This document shows, piece after piece, positions 36,910 through 43,733 of a DNA stretch of 44,246 nt. The translations under genes were made by a program, and so were the position numbers. The stretch lies in assembly GCA_024277115.1 (NCBI GenBank), contig JAJRVW010000083.1, positions 1 to 44,246 on the forward strand, read 5' to 3'. Position 1 is the first letter of the stretch. Each line of letters begins with the position of its first letter. The notes under the pieces are model-generated. The model ran no database searches. It was not told the DNA's origin and was given only the letters and a program-made list of their open reading frames with translations. This stretch comes from Calditrichota bacterium. GTDB lineage: Bacteria > Calditrichota > Calditrichia > Calditrichales > J004.

Positions 36910-37137
36910 TTAAATTTTATCATTTGGTTTACCAAAATAAGACTTGACCTGAAAAACTTTATACTCGCATGTTACATCAAGCTGTTCGCCAAGCCGTATG
37001 TCTTCAATGTTGCTCATTGGTACTTTTATATAGGCCGGTTTAATCAAAATCTTTGCGGAGTGTTTGCTTCCATCAGTATAAATCTCCACAACATTCCCTG
37101 AAAAGATTGCTTTTTGGGCAATTACTTTTGTTTTCAT
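36910..37137 (-). CDS. Unknown 75-residue protein, first gene after the sigma-54 promoter
   Basis: The frame is open from an ATG at 37185, but that start lies within the predicted sigma-54 promoter; the ATG at 37137 (MKTKV) lies about 26 bases after the predicted transcription start and is preferred. The product is a basic, beta-rich small protein ('AIFSGNVVEIYTDGSKHSAK', 'VPMSNIEDIRLGEQLDVTCE') without signal peptide or cysteine motif apart from one Cys. A small OB or HypC-like barrel is imaginable, but there is no Cys2 or other HypC hallmark. No function is assigned. It may instead be a leader for the hydrogenase genes. Confidence 0.6.
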   Translation of the reverse strand: MKTKVIAQKAIFSGNVVEIYTDGSKHSAKILIKPAYIKVPMSNIEDIRLGEQLDVTCEYKVFQVKSYFGKPNDKI

Positions 37138-37506
37138 AGATTTCAAGGGGGTATAAAGTGATGAAAATATATGGGCAATTAGCATGCCATTAAATGAAGG
37201 CTGAAGTGTGGGTAGTTAGTCTCTATCCTTAAGTCCTTTGAGTATCATTCCCAGATATTTTATCAGGACCCATAAAAATCCAATTTTAAACTCCCCCGAT
37301 GAATCGAGGATTTACAACTGCTTAAAACACATCCCGACAAGAAGCATTGAGGATTATAAACAGGAATGACAGGCTTTGAGAAAGGTGTCCTGATTTATAG
37401 CATATTCATGTTTAATTAGGAAAATGGGCTTCATACTGTTTTTTCTACTCTATTGACAGGCGCTATTTATATAAAAAAGGGCGAGGAGTAACGGATTTCC
37501 GCATAA
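37138..37506. promoter_or_regulatory. Hydrogenase operon control region with possible activator sites
   Basis: This gap lies between the sigma-54 activator gene and the hydrogenase operon. Besides the sigma-54 core at 37175-37189 it holds inverted copies of one octamer, ATCAGGAC at 37262-37269 and GTCCTGAT at 37387-37394, about 75 and 200 bases upstream of the core, the distances normal for enhancer-binding proteins. Whether they bind the activator is inference. Confidence 0.45.
37175..37189 (-). promoter_or_regulatory. Sigma-54 promoter of the group 1 hydrogenase operon
   Basis: On the minus strand the sequence reads TGGCAT-GCTAA-TTGC, matching the sigma-54 consensus TGGCAC-N5-TTGC at nine of ten defined bases with exact spacing of the GG and GC doublets. 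Transcription should begin near 37163, before the start at 37137. Confidence 0.7.
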
Positions 37507-37528
37507 TCATCTTCGGATTTCCGCATAA
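37492..37528. repeat. Direct 15-base repeat across the end of the activator gene
   Basis: CGGATTTCCGCATAA occurs at 37492-37506 and again at 37514-37528, 22 bases apart. The second copy is in the last codons of the activator gene, the first just beyond its stop. Confidence 0.85.
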
Positions 37529-38511
37529 ACAGCAGGTAGGGCCGGGTTTAATATATTATACTTTTTGAGCTTGTCCCTAAAAGTAGACAGGCTCATTTTA
37601 AGGGAACGGGCGGCTTGCGACTGGTTGCGGCCATGCTCTTGCAAAGCCTGCTTAAGTATATTTATTTGTAAACAATCAACAACCTGGTCAAAACTCATTG
37701 AGTTTTCTATAAAACAATTGTCACAGGCTTTTAACAATACATCCAGTCCATCTGTTTGTTGGAACTCCACAGGCAATTCGCTTAACTTGATTTCTGATTC
37801 CCCAAATAAAGCGAGGCGTTGCGCAACATTGCGGAGTTCCCGTACATTTCCGGGCCAATTATAAAAACTTAAGGCTTTGCTTACTTTATCAGAAAGGGAT
37901 AATTGTTTTTCACCGGCATAGTGGGCTAAAAAATGTTTAAACAAAAGAGGTATATCGTCTCTTCTTTCCCTTAATGGCGGGATGGTTAGCGGAACAACAT
38001 TTATCCGGTAATATAAGTCTGACCGGAACTTATCCATTTTAATCAATAACTTTAAATCTATCTTGGTAGCCGTAATCAACCTTACATCTACCGGGATAAA
38101 TTTAGTGCCACCTACGCGCATTAACTCTCCCGATTCCAACACCCGTAAAAGCTTTGTCTGGATTGCAATTGGTACGTCGTCAATATCATCAAGAAAAATA
38201 CTACCACCATTGGCAATTTCAAACAATCCTTGTTTTTCAGAATGTGCCGATGTGAAAGAACCTTTTTCATGGCCAAAAAGCTCACTCTCCAACAGTTCTG
38301 ATGGTAAAGCGGAAAGGCCCACTTTTACAAACGGTTTGTGCTTTCGTAAACTGGTGCGATGAACATAATCAGCAAAAACTTCTTTACCAACGCCCGTCTC
38401 GCCAATTAGCAATACCGAACTATCCGAGTGAGATATCTTGTCAATAAGCGAAATGAGTTCCAACATCCGCATATTTTGTGTAATTAATGTGGCAAGCTTT
38501 TCTGGATTCAT
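37507..38511 (-). CDS. Sigma-54-dependent activator without receiver domain
   Basis: A 334-residue enhancer-binding protein: AAA+ domain from about residue 10, Walker A 'GETGVGKE' (38-45), Walker B 'GSIFLDDI' (103-110), arginine-finger region 'FRSDLYYRINVVPL', and a Fis-type helix-turn-helix at the end ('GRNQSQAARSLKMSLSTFRD'). The usual N-terminal receiver, GAF or PAS domain is missing. The sigma-54 contact loop reads GSFTSA (84-89) instead of GAFTGA, keeping Phe and Thr, and the Walker B glutamate is Asp109. It lies directly upstream of a sigma-54 promoter, so it is the probable activator of the group 1 hydrogenase operon. Confidence 0.92.
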   Translation of the reverse strand: MNPEKLATLITQNMRMLELISLIDKISHSDSSVLLIGETGVGKEVFADYVHRTSLRKHKPFVKVGLSALPSELLESELFGHEKGSFTSAHSEKQGLFEIANGGSIFLDDIDDVPIAIQTKLLRVLESGELMRVGGTKFIPVDVRLITATKIDLKLLIKMDKFRSDLYYRINVVPLTIPPLRERRDDIPLLFKHFLAHYAGEKQLSLSDKVSKALSFYNWPGNVRELRNVAQRLALFGESEIKLSELPVEFQQTDGLDVLLKACDNCFIENSMSFDQVVDCLQINILKQALQEHGRNQSQAARSLKMSLSTFRDKLKKYNILNPALPAVYAEIRR

Positions 38512-38872
38512 TTACGATCACCCATAATTTTATATTAATGAGTCTGGTCTATAAAACCACTTACCTCGCAAAACAATATAATCAGGTTCAAGAAAACAAT
38601 GGTTTACAAAAACAATGGAATCCTCAGCACATCTTTTTATAAGTGGCATTTAGATGACCAGGGATATAAAAACGATTAAGCAGAAATTTGAGTTAGTTTG
38701 TCCCAACAAATTAGAAATATTATCTTCCGATAAGTAAACATAAGATTGGAAACAAAAGGCAAAAAGTCAAGAACCTCATAAGAAGGCTTTCTATCAATAT
38801 AACTGACCGATATTGACATTGTAAGTACAGTGGTGTGCTTACTGTATATGATGATATACGGTTGTAAAAAAG
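38512..38872. other. Gap between the ACT gene and the sigma-54 activator gene
   Basis: This 361-base AT-rich stretch holds no gene. Near its left end are the inverted pair GTATAT/ATATAC (38844-38859) and an overlapping GTAAG/CTTAC pair near 38821-38842, possibly ending the upstream transcript. No sigma-54 site was seen, so the activator gene probably uses a housekeeping promoter. Confidence 0.5.
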
Positions 38873-39337
38873 CTATGGCAATTCAAAACGCTTTAGGATT
38901 GCCGCTTTTGCCAGATCGATCTGATTGGTTTTGATAATACAACACACGCTGGAAATACTGCTGGAAATACCGAGGATATTTACGCCTGCCGCGCCAAGTA
39001 ATGTACAATACCGGGCGGCAATGGAATTTTTTTCCCTAAAATGCGGCCCATAAATCGAAAGGGTGCTCACCTCTTCAACCTTTACAATTTTTAAGGTTTC
39101 TATGGCTGTTTTATTTTCTGCCATAAACCGTTCAACCTCTTCCACAAATTCATCTTTAATGCACACGGCAATCACCGCCGAGCCGTCCATGGTGCTGGAT
39201 TCGGTTATGTACTCGAGATTAATGTTCCGTTGTGCATAAAATTTTAAGATCGAACCTGCGGCACCCGGCTCATCTTTTAATGTGGCCACACGGTACAAAG
39301 TGAGCCCGGTATTTTCAAGAAGTCCGCCAATTTGCAT
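38873..39337 (-). CDS. Tandem ACT-domain protein of unknown role
   Basis: The 154-residue protein is two ACT domains and nothing else: 'LYRVATLKDEPGAAGSILKF' (14-33) starts the first, and 'STLSIYGPHFREKNSIAARY' with 'CTLLGAAGVNILGISSS' the second. The pattern resembles the regulatory half of aspartate kinase, including 'VNILGISSS'. ACT pairs bind amino acids or other small ligands. It starts 61 bases inside the end of the histidine kinase gene, so translation is probably coupled. Its place next to a kinase and a receiver in a hydrogenase operon suggests a small-molecule input to control. Confidence 0.85.
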   Translation of the reverse strand: MQIGGLLENTGLTLYRVATLKDEPGAAGSILKFYAQRNINLEYITESSTMDGSAVIAVCIKDEFVEEVERFMAENKTAIETLKIVKVEEVSTLSIYGPHFREKNSIAARYCTLLGAAGVNILGISSSISSVCCIIKTNQIDLAKAAILKRFELP

Positions 39338-40683
39338 TTTTCGTTTCCGTCTAGAGGCAAGTAAATTTTAAATATCGTCCCTTCGTCCAATTTAGATAAA
39401 ACCTCAATTGAACCGCCATAATTCTCAATAATTTGTTTTACAAGGCTCAAACCAAGACCCGTGCCAAAATTGACAATTTTTTTAGCATTTTCTGATCTGT
39501 AAAACTCAGCAAAAATGTTTTCCAAATCTTTTTCCGGTATACCGATTCCACTGTCCGTAATCTCGATGACTGCTATTTTATTATTTACTTTTGATTTTAT
39601 GGTAACCTGGCCATTTTCTTTATTATAGCGGACGGCATTGCCGATCAAGTTGGAAAATATCTTTTCAAAATCACTCACCTGCCCAATAAGAGATGGTTCT
39701 TGCGCATCAATTTCTGCATGTATTTGTATATTTCTCGAGGAAGCCACACTTTTCTCATTTTCAATGACAGCTTTAAGAATTTTATTAATTTCAATCTTTT
39801 CCTTATAAACCTGTGGCTTCAATGTCCTGTTTCGCGATAAATCCAGCAACTCTTTAATAATATCCAACATCTGGGTCGACCGTGCGGAAGCCCTTTTAAG
39901 AACGTTTAACGGACGCTCTTCTATTTTATCGCCATAGTTGGCGATTACACCGTCTAAAGAAGACTTTATGGCAATTATCGGAGATTTTAATTCATGGGAA
40001 GTATATTGAAAAAACTGCGTCTTTTGCTGATCTGCTTTTACCAGCTTCCTGTTTAAAACATCTATTTCACGTTTGCTCTGTCGAAATATTTTCATAAAAT
40101 TAGTACAAATATAGGTAGTTATATAAATAGTTACGGCAAAGATGGATAAAATCAAACTGGTAAGGGCAATGTTCTCATGGGCATTAGTTTGGAATACACA
40201 ATAATGCGGAATAAAAGCTGAATATTCACTATAAACAAGGCTGGAAAACAGAGCGATCACAAAAGTTGCTATTATATATGGGTACCAGCGTGGCAGAACA
40301 ATACTGCTCAAAACGATATGAAAGATATAGAAAAGATAAACAGGGTTTTCGATTCCACCAGAGAGATGGATTAGCACCGTAAGAACAATCAAATCGATAA
40401 TTATATGGAGGGTTAGAAACAGTATTTCATAGAAAAAAGTGAATTCCTTAAAAACTTTGAGGATAAATAAATAACCCAGGTTTACAACGGTGAGGAGAAG
40501 TAGGGCTTGCCAGATTAAATGAAACGGTAAGGATAAATCAAAGAAGTATTTGGTTACAAGCGTAGCCAGGAAAAAACCAATTATCGCCAACCACCGTAAT
40601 CGAATAGACCAAGACAAACGTGATTGTAAAATACCGATACTCAGAAACGGAAAACGATCCGCAAGAATGTGATGTAGTTCCAC
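39277..40683 (-). CDS. Membrane sensor histidine kinase with RegB-like quinone motif
   Basis: The 468-residue protein has about six membrane helices (30-195), a coiled linker, a DHp domain with His230 in 'YTSHELKSP', and a full ATPase domain: N box 'NLIGNAVRYNKENG', 'DSGIGIPEKDL', 'EFYRSEN' and 'GTGLGLSLVKQI'. Between helices is 'HLSGGIENPVYLFYIFH'; its 'GGIENPV' (109-115) resembles the GGxxNPF heptapeptide that binds quinone in RegB/PrrB. The start is GTG at 40683 with AAGGA before it. It follows the receiver gene by 32 bases and overlaps the ACT gene. A redox or quinone sensor controlling hydrogenase is the likely role. Confidence 0.92.
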   Translation of the reverse strand: MELHHILADRFPFLSIGILQSRLSWSIRLRWLAIIGFFLATLVTKYFFDLSLPFHLIWQALLLLTVVNLGYLFILKVFKEFTFFYEILFLTLHIIIDLIVLTVLIHLSGGIENPVYLFYIFHIVLSSIVLPRWYPYIIATFVIALFSSLVYSEYSAFIPHYCVFQTNAHENIALTSLILSIFAVTIYITTYICTNFMKIFRQSKREIDVLNRKLVKADQQKTQFFQYTSHELKSPIIAIKSSLDGVIANYGDKIEERPLNVLKRASARSTQMLDIIKELLDLSRNRTLKPQVYKEKIEINKILKAVIENEKSVASSRNIQIHAEIDAQEPSLIGQVSDFEKIFSNLIGNAVRYNKENGQVTIKSKVNNKIAVIEITDSGIGIPEKDLENIFAEFYRSENAKKIVNFGTGLGLSLVKQIIENYGGSIEVLSKLDEGTIFKIYLPLDGNEKCKLADFLKIPGSLCTVWPH

Positions 40684-40715
40684 AGCATTCCTTCTAATTT
40701 AATATCAAATCACGC

Positions 40716-41102
40716 CTAAAAGCCTAAATTACTTTTAACCACTTCAATCAAGACTGCCGGGTTTACAGGTTTTTCGATAAACTCATTAACAGGGAGAAAA
40801 TCTTCATCCTTCTCCTTATCAAAAGAAAAACCGGTTTCCTGCCCTACTGCGGAAAGCATAATAATAGGCAGATCGGCCATACTTTCTGTATTTTTTATTT
40901 GATAAGCAACGTGAAACCCCTCATCCTGCGTGCCCATCATAACATCTAAAATAACCAGGTCAGGGTTTTCACTTTCTATTTTAGCGATCCCCTTTTCGCC
41001 TTCCTGCGCGTCAATCACTTCAAAACCAGCGCCCTCGAGTGTCATGCGCATGGCTTCCACTAAATCGATATCATCATCAATTATTAAAATTTTCTTCGGC
41101 AT
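40716..41102 (-). CDS. Single-domain response regulator in the hydrogenase operon
   Basis: A 128-residue CheY-like receiver with acidic Asp9 to Asp11, phospho-acceptor Asp53 ('LVILDVMMG'), Ser84 and Lys111 ('FIEKPVNP'). The insertion 'QETGFSFDKEKDEDFLPVNE' before the Lys is unusual and resembles receivers I recall beside hydrogenase genes. It has no output domain. Its ATG lies 26 bases inside the protease gene. The likely kinase partner is encoded next door; the receiver-less sigma-54 activator at 37507 is a possible target. Confidence 0.92.
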   Translation of the reverse strand: MPKKILIIDDDIDLVEAMRMTLEGAGFEVIDAQEGEKGIAKIESENPDLVILDVMMGTQDEGFHVAYQIKNTESMADLPIIMLSAVGQETGFSFDKEKDEDFLPVNEFIEKPVNPAVLIEVVKSNLGF

Positions 41103-41544
41103 AATTCTGTGCCTCCTCCTTTATCAAATTCAAAATATCAGGAATACTTTTTTTTACTTCGTCCGATAAACCCTTATCAAATGCAATGGTCTTGGGCTCT
41201 ATACCGATTATTTTACAAGGTGCCACTTCGCCCATTCCCTTTGCCATTTTGTATACATCGCCAAAACCGAAACCATGCAGCGATACGATTTTTGCAACGG
41301 AGCCAATTGTCGCTTCATCTACTTTAAACATCTTTACTTCACCGGCCTGCAAACCCATTTTAGCGCAATCAATAATTAAAATCGGGTCATTTTCCATAAG
41401 ATGCTCCAAAACAGTAAAAGCATCCGCACCGGCATCGATCAGTTTTGCCTGTGGGCCCGGTTGTACTTTTTCAAGCTCTTCAATTATCAATGGCCCGATG
41501 GCATCATCGCCACGCAAGGCATTACCAATTCCAATTACTTTTAA
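41077..41544 (-). CDS. NiFe-hydrogenase maturation endopeptidase for the group 3 enzyme
   Basis: A 155-residue HyaD/HycI-family protease: 'MLKVIGIGNALRGDDAIGPL' with the metal-binding Asp16, 'ILIIDCAKMG' and 'VSLHGFGFGDV' with the His ligand. It starts seven bases after the large-subunit stop, so it should process that subunit. The ATG at 41544 is chosen because the longer open frame to 41676 is a shadow of the large-subunit gene. The 3' end overlaps the receiver gene by 26 bases. Confidence 0.93.
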   Translation of the reverse strand, partial: LKVIGIGNALRGDDAIGPLIIEELEKVQPGPQAKLIDAGADAFTVLEHLMENDPILIIDCAKMGLQAGEVKMFKVDEATIGSVAKIVSLHGFGFGDVYKMAKGMGEVAPCKIIGIEPKTIAFDKGLSDEVKKSIPDILNLIKEEAQNYAEENFNN

Positions 41545-41551
41545 CATAGTT

Positions 41552-42856
41552 TTATTCAACAAACTCCACATCCAGCATGTGTACCGAGCAGGAAATACAC
41601 GGATCATAAGCGCGTACCAGCATTTCCAATTTATGGGTGATTTTCTCCTTGCCCTCTTCAATAATTTCCGGGACAAGCTTTTTCATGTCTTCATCGATAT
41701 TGGCCAGGTTTTGCCCGGTCGGGATTATACAATTGGCTTTTTCGATATTACCCTGCCGGTTGTATGTATAGTCATGAAATAAAATACCGCGCGGCACCTC
41801 GGTAATGCCATAGCCCCGGCCATATTTTGTTGGCTCCTGATTGGGCTTTTCATTTTTTAATCCTTCGGCCAAAACAGTGTCAATCAACTCGATTGTGTTG
41901 TCAATACAGTTGGCCACTTCCACAACCTGTGCAATCGTGTTCATGTACGGATTATAATTAGGCACCGAAAGGCCAAGTTTTGCCGCAACATCTTTTCCAA
42001 GCGGCCTAAGCTGATCGTAACTATTATTAAACCGGGCAAGCGCACCTACCATATAAGAACTACGGTTAAACCGGGCATGTTTACCGGAAGAATGTTCCAC
42101 AACAAATTCGTTTGTCACATCCAGGTACTTATCACGCTCATAGCTCCCAGAGTCCGAAGAAAAAATCAGGCCATCGTAAAAACCATATTCCTGATCACTT
42201 TTGACACTAATGTATTCTGTTTCCCGCTCAAATACCGGAATTTTATCGGCAAGTGACGCAATCACATCCACAATAAATGTTGCATCTTTTAATCCCTCTG
42301 TGGCCATTTTATCCCTAAGGGCTTTTAACGCAGCTTCCGTTGGGAAAGAGGTAAATCCACCAGGCACGCAACTGATTGGATGAATAGCCCGGCCACTGAT
42401 CAGATCGCCAATATCGTTGGCCAAACGTTTTAGCCTAAGCGCGGCAAGAACAACATCTTTGTGTGTGTTTATCAAAGGAAATACCGAGCCCACATTCAGA
42501 AAATCCGGCGCGGCCAAAAACAAAGAGTGTAAAGTGTTACTCTGGAAGGTCGCCCCATCTACTAAAATCCGGCGCAGCAATTCAGTCTGGCGCGAAACCT
42601 CCAGCCCGAGCGCATCTTCGGTTGCTTTTAATGAGGACATCTGATGCCCCAATGAACAAATCCCGCAAATTCGCGAAGTAATTATGGCCACCTCATGAAA
42701 ATTACGTCCTTTGAGCATTGCTTCAAAAAAACGGGGCGCTTCCACTATATCCAATTGTGCTTTTTGGAGAACGCCATTTTTCATATCCACAACAATATTG
42801 CCATGGCCTTCCACACGGGTAAGGTGTTTTACTTTTATATTTAAATCTCTTTTCAT
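41552..42856 (-). CDS. hydA: Group 3b-type NiFe hydrogenase large (alpha) subunit
   Basis: The 434-residue catalytic subunit has 'LTRVEGHGNI' (12-21), Cys64 and Cys67 in 'SRICGICSLGHQ', and Cys420 and Cys423 in 'DPCISCSVH'; processing after His426 would remove eight residues. The short length and the neighbouring HydD and HydG genes point to the bidirectional NAD(P)-linked group 3b (sulfhydrogenase-like) rather than group 1. It would act in the cytoplasm. A 95-bp inverted-repeat element lies between it and hydD. Confidence 0.94.
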   Translation of the reverse strand: MKRDLNIKVKHLTRVEGHGNIVVDMKNGVLQKAQLDIVEAPRFFEAMLKGRNFHEVAIITSRICGICSLGHQMSSLKATEDALGLEVSRQTELLRRILVDGATFQSNTLHSLFLAAPDFLNVGSVFPLINTHKDVVLAALRLKRLANDIGDLISGRAIHPISCVPGGFTSFPTEAALKALRDKMATEGLKDATFIVDVIASLADKIPVFERETEYISVKSDQEYGFYDGLIFSSDSGSYERDKYLDVTNEFVVEHSSGKHARFNRSSYMVGALARFNNSYDQLRPLGKDVAAKLGLSVPNYNPYMNTIAQVVEVANCIDNTIELIDTVLAEGLKNEKPNQEPTKYGRGYGITEVPRGILFHDYTYNRQGNIEKANCIIPTGQNLANIDEDMKKLVPEIIEEGKEKITHKLEMLVRAYDPCISCSVHMLDVEFVE

Positions 42857-42890
42857 AATCTCACCGTTTAGTTTTGTTATATACTTATAC

Positions 42891-42985
42891 TGTCATGCTG
42901 AGGCACAGTCTGTCGTCCGGATGGCGGAGAAGCATCCCCCAATTAATGGGATTCTTCTCTCTACTACGCGGCGTTCAGAATGACA
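42891..42985. repeat. 95-bp dispersed element with 11-bp inverted ends, inside the hyd operon
   Basis: The ends TGTCATGCTGA (42891-42901) and TCAGAATGACA (42975-42985) are inverted repeats with one mismatch. The interior contains GAAGCATCCCC and GGGATTCTTC. It fills most of the 139-base gap between hydD and hydA. Fragments of the same repeat ('GGGATGCTTCGTCCCGCAGC' and 'ATGACA') occur near 30349-30375. Confidence 0.8.
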
Positions 42986-42995
42986 TCTATCCTAT

Positions 42996-43733
42996 TTAGT
43001 TTTCAATCTCTAACGCGTTGAACATTTGCATTTTTTTTAAGGCCTCTTTTGTTGAAAATCCATGTTGTTTCAGCATATTGATTGCACCCTTTTCATTTAC
43101 ATTGGAAATCACCCCACGGCACCCTGTACAATATTGTCCAAAAGTTGGGCAGATGGCATCACAACCGGCGCGGGTTACCGGACCAAGGCAAAACATCCCT
43201 TTATCGAGGACACATTCATTTTCTTTTAGCTTGCATTCCACACAAACTGCATGGTCAAAAATTTCAGGTTTACGGCCTAATATCAACGATTTTAATACAT
43301 GCAAAAACTCCGGCGTACTCATCGGGCAACCCCGGATTTCATAATCCACCTTTACAACTGCCCCAACGGGTTGCACTGGCATCGAAGGAAATAAATATTT
43401 GTCCTCGCCATAAACTTCTTCCTTCACCCAATCGGCCGGGTGCAGGTTTTTCATACCGTTTACCCCGCCCTGAACGGCGCAGGCACCCAAGGCAACCAGT
43501 ATTTTGGCCTTCCTGCGGATTTTATGAATCCGCTCAATACATGATGGTGTGCTGATACTGCCTTCTATAAAGGCGATGTCATAATAATCGGCTTTATCGT
43601 CCATGGCCTCACGAAACTCAACTATATCCACAAGTTCCAACAATGCCAAAAGATCGTTTTCCAGGTTCAGTTTATTTAACTGACAGCCTTCACAACTTGT
43701 AAAATCAAAAAATGCAACTTTTGGCTTGCTCAT
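42996..43733 (-). CDS. hydD: Group 3b-type NiFe hydrogenase small (delta) subunit
   Basis: The small subunit carries Fe-S clusters from the NiFe site to the diaphorase. The protein of 245 residues begins 'MSKPKVAFFDFTSCEGCQLN' (Cys14, Cys17), continues with 'ALGACAVQGG' and 'RGCPMS', and ends with ferredoxin-like cysteines 'CVECKLKENECVL' and 'FGQYCTGCRG'. There is no Tat signal, so it is cytoplasmic. The ATG at 43733 overlaps the hydG stop as ATGA, with GGAGG upstream; this decides against the longer frame. Confidence 0.94.
   Translation of the reverse strand: MSKPKVAFFDFTSCEGCQLNKLNLENDLLALLELVDIVEFREAMDDKADYYDIAFIEGSISTPSCIERIHKIRRKAKILVALGACAVQGGVNGMKNLHPADWVKEEVYGEDKYLFPSMPVQPVGAVVKVDYEIRGCPMSTPEFLHVLKSLILGRKPEIFDHAVCVECKLKENECVLDKGMFCLGPVTRAGCDAICPTFGQYCTGCRGVISNVNEKGAINMLKQHGFSTKEALKKMQMFNALEIEN

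Noticed and set aside
37138-37185. Longer start for the 75-residue gene (ATG at 37185)
   Set aside because: The upstream ATG lies within the sigma-54 core promoter, so it would not be in the mRNA.
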